A stretch of 64,000 bases of DNA, from the NCBI RefSeq assembly GCF_025766255.1, contig NW_026516700.1, positions 248,001-312,000 of the forward strand, in the 5' to 3' direction. Positions 57,319 to 64,000 of the stretch are shown piece by piece. Source of the DNA: Zychaea mexicana. Lineage: Eukaryota > Mucoromycota > Mucoromycetes > Mucorales > Lichtheimiaceae. Position 1 is the first letter of the stretch. Each line of letters begins with the position of its first letter. The position numbers were made by a program, and so were the translations under genes. The notes under the pieces were generated by a model, which saw only the letters and a list, made by a program, of their open reading frames with translations, ran no database searches and had not been told where the DNA came from.

Positions 57319-57493
57319 ATATATGATAAGGCCCGCCGAAGCATTACTTTCAAACACATTCGATCCTTGGTCTTGTTTTTTTTGTATACCTTGTAAACCA
57401 CAAGAAAAATATATACGTATATGTGAAGAAGACTACAACAGCAAGAAGAACAAAAGAGAGAGTGAAAAGGAATGTAATGTTGGGGGGGGCGTT

Positions 57494-59196
57494 TCAAGGA
57501 GATTGGGGTGGCTTTGGGAATGATGCGGGTGATAAGGATTGTGTCGAGCGGTGTGCATCCCAGAATATCGTGATTTCGCCGTCGCTTGGACCGGATACCA
57601 TGCTATCCGTTATCTGGGGACGCAACTTTTCTGAACTGGAAGAAGCCGACGACGCATTCGTTGCACTGTGTCGATCATGGAACGGATCATCTTCATCATT
57701 TAGCTGAGCTGCAGGAGCAGAACTGGGACGCTGTTCAACATCTGCCAACTGCACAGGCACATGCTGCTGCTGTCCATTTTCTTCGCCTGGGTTTTGTTGT
57801 TGTTTTTCTGTTTGCTGCTGTTGTTGTTGATGTCGTGTGGGGGCCGTATTGGATCGGCTAAGTTGAGTGGAGTCTCGTGTCAGGACTGTCCGCGTCGAGC
57901 CACTACGAGTCAAGCCAGCGCCATTGTTGACACGCACGGTGTTGACACGCATGATTTGTGGTTTTGCTCGTTGCATCTGATATGCCTGTGTTGCCTTAAC
58001 AGGCGTTTTAGTGACATGCGCTACACTAGAAGCAATCGATGCGCGTTCGTCGTCTGTGGTCAGCACACTATTGCGCGAATGATGGTCGTCAGAGAATGGA
58101 TTATCGTCAGCTGCTGTCAATGCGGTTGCTGTCGACTGTCGCTGCAGATCTGATTTTCGGAAGGATTGGGATAGGAATTTATTGTAGCGCGGATAGGAGG
58201 TCTGAGCTACTGCATTGTCGTATTGCTGCTGTTGTTCTTCGATGGTGTTGGCTGGTCGATTGTAGACATGTTCTGATGATTGGCGTGAAGGAGGAATATA
58301 TGCTATTGGTATAACGCCAGACATGACCTGTTGTCGACTCGACTTTTACGACCAGAACAACAGGTTATTAGTATTCGCTTTGATTATTCGTGGGTCATCC
58401 AAATATATCTACCTCGTTGCTATCATCGTTCATTATAGCTGTTGTTGTCGGTGGTGATGCCGCGGCCACCATTGACATGGCCGGAGCAGACGGAGGTGGT
58501 GGAGGTTGGCGTTGTTGCTGGGACATGCCAGATTTTCCATGAAAGGCAAACGGCAACGTGTTCTTCTTTTGTTTATAACGGAATCCAGCATACCCAGCTG
58601 CAGATAGAACAAGGCCAGCACCAACAAGACCACCCACAAGGCCGCCGATCAAAGATCCATTATTGGCGCCGCTACTAGTACTGCTGCTGCTGCTATCATC
58701 GTTACTGTCTGAGCCCGGTGTGGATGTTGTAGGCGATGAAGGTGACGAAGAACCGCCGAGTACGGATCGACTGACGCATTGTGAGGCAGGACATACACCA
58801 CAGCTCGACATGGTTCCCATGATGCACACTTGATCTGCACCACAGCTTGGTGAGCATCTCGCGACGCAGTTGGATGGTGTACAAGACCCGGTCCCAGTCT
58901 TTGTCGTAGCTGTGTTATCTGCTAAAGCGGGTAGCAGTAATAGTAGGAGTTGTAGTAGTGAGATGGTCATGTAATAAAACAAAAGGAGGTAAGAGTAATT
59001 TAACGGACAAGAAATTAATAAGCCGACCGAGAAATCCAACCCGCTTTATTGGTGCCGTTGCTTTGTACGTACTTGAAGTGCTGCTGTTGTCTATTTCAGC
59101 AGCGTCACATAGGAAGCCCAGAATCAGGCATGCCAACATTAAAGAGATGATCATGGGGCGCCGTTTTCGTCGTCCGATTGGAACATGTAACTTCAT
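57494..59196 (-). CDS. Opy2-like membrane anchor of the HOG/filamentation MAPK pathway
   Basis: Fungal Opy2 proteins anchor Ste50-Ste11 at the plasma membrane in osmosensing. Exons: 59196-59073, 58918-58413 and 58327-57494, all in frame. The first encodes a signal peptide (MKLHVPIGRRKRRPMIISLM). The extracellular part holds the Cys-rich Opy2 domain (CTPSNCVARCSPSCGADQVC, then SCGVCPASQCVSRS), followed by a Ser-rich stalk. One transmembrane helix follows (GSLIGGLVGGLVGAGLVLSA) and then a long Gln/Ser-rich cytosolic tail ending FPKPPQSP. Alternatively translation starts at 58970 inside the first intron, giving another signal peptide (MTISLLQLLLLLLPALA). The Cys pattern and single-TM layout support the family. 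About 490 residues. Confidence 0.8.
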
Positions 59197-61070
59197 TGTT
59201 GTTATAAAAAAAAGGAAAGGTATGAGAGCAAGAGAAAGAGATCTACCAAAGACACGAGGGTCTCGTAGGTGGTTTTTGTAAAGTGAAAGGAATGGGGAGT
59301 TGCTAGAGGCAAACACGATAAGAATGGAAAAAGAAGCTGTGACAAAAGAAAAGAGAAAAAGAAATCAATTATGAACGTGCACAAAAACGGATTTCATTCA
59401 ATTCAATCAAGTGCTACGTATCACACAGCCGCACACACCGTACACAACAAGCATTTATTAGAAACGAGTATTTTCTAGTGTCGTACAAGTTGTTTTGGGC
59501 TCATGGAAGAAGCAGCTATAGCTTTTTTTCCCACAGAGCAACATCCTCACCATCGTCATCGCATTATTCAAACAGACACGTTTATGTTGCATCAAAGTGG
59601 CCTAACCAACAAGTGGTCAATCAAGCGTCTAGAACAAGAAGCCACAGAAAGAGGAGATCACATGTCTGAACGACGCCCCAGCACCTCAATATAATTTAAG
59701 GGAAAAAAGGGCTCCTGCAGAAGTACCACATACCAAGTGCATTAACTCGGCTCCAAAGATCGTGCGATGTAGCGAACTTATGCTCGTTGATATCCACCTG
59801 ATCCTTGTTTGTGAGGGAAACTCGAGCCATTTGCTGGCAGCTGATATCTTGCATTATTTTCTAAAAAGTCAGGGTTTTAATTTATCATTTGAATAAGGTT
59901 CTCTTTGTTCTTCCTTGTATACCTTTCGATTAAATGGTGTCGTCATGTCATACAAGATCATAGTGCTTGCCTCAAGATCAGACCCAGGGCATACTGGCTA
60001 CAATCTGCGTATATCCACGTATCATAAAAACGAAAGAGAAAAAGTTCGCGCCTTGTAAATTGTCTCGATTCACCCTTTTCTCTTCTTTCTCAGAGACAGA
60101 TAGAAAAACACTTTCGTACTACATACTGAGGTGCCTGTGCGGCGGTGTTGTTGTTCTGGAAATAATAACCCGCAGTAGCATCGTTGCACCAGCAACCGTT
60201 TATTGCCTAACCCTATATATAGGATCTTCCCTCAGAAATGTGCGTGATGAATTTCAACATGACGGCTTTTTTCCTTCCATACATGCAAGGCGTCTGATAC
60301 ATCAAGGCATGCTAGACTATGCATTTCGATGTGGTTGCTTACTACCCTGTATCTGTACAAAGATAGAACTGTGGCTATAATAATGATAACATACTTGAGA
60401 CTGGTTTCAATAATACGAAGCAATTCATACTATTTCATGGTCAAAAGGGTGCAGAGCATGAGTGCTTGTTGAATTCCACTTCTTGTCGCTGTGTACGCTA
60501 TCGATACTTTCCGGTAATCACATACTACACCATTGTAATAGAAGGTGCGCATTATGAAGATCGTCAATCGTGCAAAGGGATATGGATTTGATGATAATAT
60601 GAAAGCAGCTGAAGCGGTCATAGATGCAAAAGACGCCATTGCAGTAGTTTATATCATTCTTGTGAAAATGGCAAGGGTTACGGATAACTCATCGACTGGT
60701 TTCGAATTGGAGGATAGTAGCATAGAGCTACATTTCCTGCTGCTAGAGTAGAGCTTATTAAACGCGTTGGAACGAGGACAAGGGGTAGGCCGCGTATAAA
60801 GCATTTGCTTATTCCAATATATATAATAAGAAGGTCACTCAGGGAATCGATGTCGATTGCCGTTTAGAGTAATAGTAAACTAAGCAGCTAGAACAGGGGT
60901 AAAAGTTACATTTTTATGCAACCACAAATTCTTATCTATTTGCTATACAGTGATCTATCTTCAATAATACATACAGTATATGCCGTTTTTTGACATTTTA
61001 TGGGTAATATGTACAAAGGCGTATTCTATAATTATAGCGTCGTATTGTAATGATGGTCCACCTTCATTAT
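59197..61070. other. gene-poor region, about 1.9 kb
   Basis: Upstream of the Opy2-like gene. Short frames at 59503-59694 (63 codons, MEEAAIAFFPTEQHPHH) and 60545-60751 (68 codons) are open but match nothing I recognise. Confidence 0.4.
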
Positions 61071-62298
61071 TCAGTTTTTCGCAATTTTGTCAAGAACGCT
61101 GTATGACCTACATATTATCGGCACAGAACAAAAAGAAAGAGAACATGCATCAGCATTCCTCGTCCCATTATTTTCGCTGATAATCCTCATTCCTTGATGA
61201 AATTCACCTTTCACATCAAAATTTTTGGGTCGACAAACCCACGCCAGCTCTTCCGTGCTTCTGATTTGTGTTGCTCGCACTTCCCATTCCTTCCATTCGG
61301 CCTCGATACAAGAATCCATCACCATTGGCAGATCTCGGACGGCCCGCACCAAATCCAACACCTGTGTCATATTTGGTAGATAGCATACAATGAACCGATC
61401 GTTGCGTAAAAGTGGCAGTAGTTTTTCAATATATTCGCTTGGTGCGGGCATATCAAGGACAATACCATCAAAGATTACATCCTTTGGCGCCACCTCACAT
61501 ACATCACCAATGTGAAAAGATACCGCATCCTTGTATCGTCCTCGCTCGTAGCGTTGTACATGTTTCCGTGCTGTGTTGGAGTGACCCTCACGAATATCGC
61601 AGGTGTGTATCCGTCCTTGGGTAGAGACTGCTCTTGCTAAATACAGAGTCAAAGCGCCGTTGCCAGTTCCGGCTTCTAGGATCTGATGACCAGGCTCAAT
61701 ATCAAGCATTTGTACCTATCTTAATAAACGGGTTAAAAATTCTCTTAACGCGTGAAAGTAAGATCTAAGACGAGCGTTGATACTTTACGATAGTGGATGC
61801 ATCTTTTGGATAGATAGGCGTACAGCTACGGGGAACGTTGATTACGTACCTATATACGAGGAAAATTATTAACACTTTGTTCCTTTAAAATCACGGTGCA
61901 AAAGATGATAACTTACTCGTCAAGTGTCGGCTTATGCACCATAAACCCAAACGCATCTATTTTCATATACAAGATACTGACTTAGCTGCACTGGAGGAAA
62001 AAGTAACACTGACAAAAATAAGAAAATGGTGCCGCAGAAGGAGACCTATACACATACCATTATGAGTGCGTACTGATGATCTTACCGAAGCTCCAATCAG
62101 TTTCGAGTGAGGAAGGATTCCACCCTTGTAATCCTTATGTTGGCCCTCTTCTAGTGGGCCCACCAAGTACTTGCGATTGGACTTTAGTTCTCGAAGCATG
62201 CAAAAGTCGCCCTCCTGGAAAGTCGAAATTGTGCATTGCTGTGCTTTGTGAATTGGAAACCGGCGTTGTAAGGATCGAATGGGGGGACGAGCAAACAT
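61071..62298 (-). CDS. tRNA (adenine-N1) methyltransferase, TRM61/TRMT61B-like, probably mitochondrial
   Basis: AdoMet-dependent enzyme making m1A in tRNA (position 58). Four exons join in frame: 62298-62058, 61956-61917, 61849-61789 and 61715-61071. The N-terminus MFARPPIRSLQRRFPIHKAQ is Arg-rich without acids, like a mitochondrial presequence. Then come a small beta-rich domain (VGPLEEGQHKDYKGGILPHS), the PRSCTPIYPKDAS segment typical of TrmI/Trm61, and the Rossmann core: ILEAGTGNGALTLYLARAV (AdoMet motif I), TCDIREGH and GIVLDMPAPSEYIEKLLPLL (catalytic D-x-P). Cytosolic Trm61 pairs with Trm6, whereas the mitochondrial and bacterial-like forms act alone. The presequence suggests the latter. 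Confidence 0.85.
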
Positions 62299-63843
62299 GT
62301 TGACGTTTGCGGGCGAAAATAAAAGGTACGACACACAGTGGCTGATGGGAAGTCCTGTGAATTTTCAATTCGGGCAGGTGATGGCGGCATCAAAGTCGAA
62401 CATGCGTGTCGCCGCATCAATATAATCAGCGTCCAAAACGATAAGATTTCACCACAACGCAGAACATACGTTTGGACATAAGCATCATACATGTATAGTG
62501 CGACATCTATTACTCTTGAGCCTGTTCTCTGTACTTAGGAGATATGAAAGTATTGCTCTGTTTCATTAAATGATGGTTTATTTTTCCATGATATAGTTTC
62601 ATCATGGCTCCATTCTGTTTGATCTTCTCCGTGAGGCAGTTGGTCAATTTTTTTGTTCGTGGCTGAAAACGGTTTTTCGTAAGCATTATACTCAGGAATG
62701 AGGCAACCGCTAGGCTATGATGACAACTGAACACTATACTTGCTTTGATGTTTCCAAATATAATGAGGATTTCTGTGCATTATGCATCCATCGATGCTCG
62801 CAGTTAGATCAAAATAAAAAGCGTCGTATGCTCAGTGTTCATCGTCTGTAAAAAATATATATATATCTATACATTAGGATCGATGCTGTATATGTAACAC
62901 GAAATAAGCTCCACCCATAATGCTTACCGTGCTGGACGGCGAGTTTTGGGTTGGTGTGATTTAGGTTGTTGAATGTCGCCTTCCACAGTTCTTCGCAGTG
63001 AGGATCTGCGAAATGTGGTTATGTTACTGTACATAACCCATCCAGGGCATACGCCAATCGAGCAGAAAGTGAAACATAGGTACTCCTTCAATAGTATATA
63101 TTAGCCAGACTTCTAATTCTAATGGCGCTTTCTTCTGTACAACGTCTTCAATTACACCAACTTCATCTTAAAGGACATATCAGATTTTACTATATATCCT
63201 TCGCTACTAGCGTAAGTCGGTTCGTCTGTACAGTCTGATACTATGAGAAACTAAAGCGAGAACTTGCAATTCTTGTTTTCATGGGTGTATAATCTGCAAA
63301 AAGCGAGAAAGATGCCTGTTGAAAGAGAGTTACGTTTCATCGAAAAGTTTCAAAATGTGAAGAAAGTGCAATACGTGGTGGTTCTTTGTGATTAATGTAA
63401 CAAAGAGCTGTAAGTAGAGTTCGGGATCACTCTCCGTATACAAACTGGTAAGCACCGGCTGTATTAACATGCAGCTGGGCAGGACTTTTGGGGCCGTCCT
63501 TGATGTGAGCTTTACACAGTACCAGATGTAGCTTATGGATACAAAATAGAAAGTGACCGACTTGTATGGTGCGGACCGCGCGGCAAGAAGAAAACGGACA
63601 CGGACGCACCTGGGGGCGATGAGCCCATTAAAAGTGTCTGATAAACTTAGTAGCGACATATATTCTTTCATGTCGTGGGATCCTACCACAGAGAGCCACT
63701 AAAGCTACTAATCGGTCGGCTAAGAAAAAAATCTCTTTGGAAGTTGGCTTACCGATACAACTTTTGAAAGACATCCTTTCGTTTCCGGGTTACCTCGCTT
63801 CATGATTTAGAATGCTGCTCGTCAAGCTCTAATCTATATGGTA
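62299..63843. other. gene-poor region at the right end
   Basis: No recognised gene. At 63330-63700 both strands hold coding-like frames (minus 63689-63330, 119 codons; plus-strand frame ending DIYSFMSWDPTTESH near 63703), so I cannot assign a strand or family. Confidence 0.4.
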
Positions 63844-63937
63844 CTGGGCGTTATGAGGGGGCTTAGTTTGGTATAATATACAGTATGACTATTTGCCTGA
63901 AAAAAAAATTGAAATTGATTATGTGCGTAACGCCCAG
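63844..63937. mobile_element. small MITE-like palindromic element flanked by TA
   Basis: 94-bp segment with terminal inverted repeats CTGGGCGTTA ... TAACGCCCAG, bounded on both sides by TA (63842-63843 and 63938-63939). Fits a Tc1/mariner-type miniature element, though the inverted repeats are only 10 bp, so chance or a hairpin terminator are alternatives. Confidence 0.45.
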
Positions 63938-64000
63938 TAACTGCCTTCCATACACGGTGGGTACAATCTTCCTTGACATTCAAATATGCTCTTCCATCTA

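Noticed and set aside
63330..63703. Coding-like frames on both strands
   Set aside because: Neither strand shows a known family, and both cannot easily be coding; evidence too weak to call.
1..64000. CRISPR arrays, bacterial operons, Shine-Dalgarno sites
   Set aside because: The window is eukaryotic; no direct-repeat/spacer pattern was found. The regular 112-bp and 46-bp repeats are contiguous tandem repeats without unique spacers.

Overview
This is nuclear DNA of a filamentous fungus. Evidence: spliced genes with mostly 50-100 bp introns bounded by GTAAGT/GTATGT and YAG, fungal families (Opy2, Pho85-type cyclin, RIB1, DEG1), homopolymer-rich intergenic DNA, and families expanded in early-diverging fungi (HSL-type hydrolases, F-box/LRR proteins, Harbinger elements). 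I infer Mucoromycota, probably Mucorales, without being able to name the species.

Layout. 1-2.9 kb: two tandem alpha/beta hydrolase-3 genes on the minus strand; a third relative is at 33.0-34.4 kb on the plus strand. 6.1-21.2 kb is a gene-dense block: DEG1/PUS3 (-), a SETD6/RKM4-like methyltransferase (+), a Pcl-type cyclin (+), a large FUSC-like membrane protein (-), a wax-synthase-type MBOAT (-) and a cytochrome P450 (-). 21-33 kb is gene-poor and rich in insertions and relics: a decayed coding block, a very AT-rich island resembling fungal mitochondrial intergenic DNA, two inverted hAT-like elements (one with a perfect 8-bp duplication) and a broken epoxide hydrolase. 35.5-37.8 kb: an RBMS-type RNA-binding protein. 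38-43 kb: only relics (MFS transporter, F-box/LRR). 43.4-47.0 kb: RIB1, a MoaD-like molybdopterin synthase subunit and a FAD amine oxidase. 56.9-62.3 kb: the copper chaperone ATX1, an Opy2-like osmosensing anchor and a probably mitochondrial TRM61-type tRNA methyltransferase.

The most unusual object is at 48162-55910: a 7.75-kb transposon flanked by TA, with about 223-bp terminal inverted repeats, that sits inside a Harbinger transposase relic. It encodes a DD34E Tc1/mariner-IS630-type transposase and, unusually, several separate small helix-turn-helix proteins that appear related to the transposase's own N-terminal DNA-binding domain. About 3 kb of its interior is filled with two families of short repeated motifs (TACGTAAAA and GTGTTCCAT), each of which flips orientation, plus 112-bp and 46-bp tandem repeats. 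I read it as a mariner-type element with its own set of regulatory DNA-binding proteins and binding-site arrays. This is inference from architecture.

Annotation is by eye. Exon borders were chosen by GT/AG signals and frame continuity and are approximate where said. No database search was possible.
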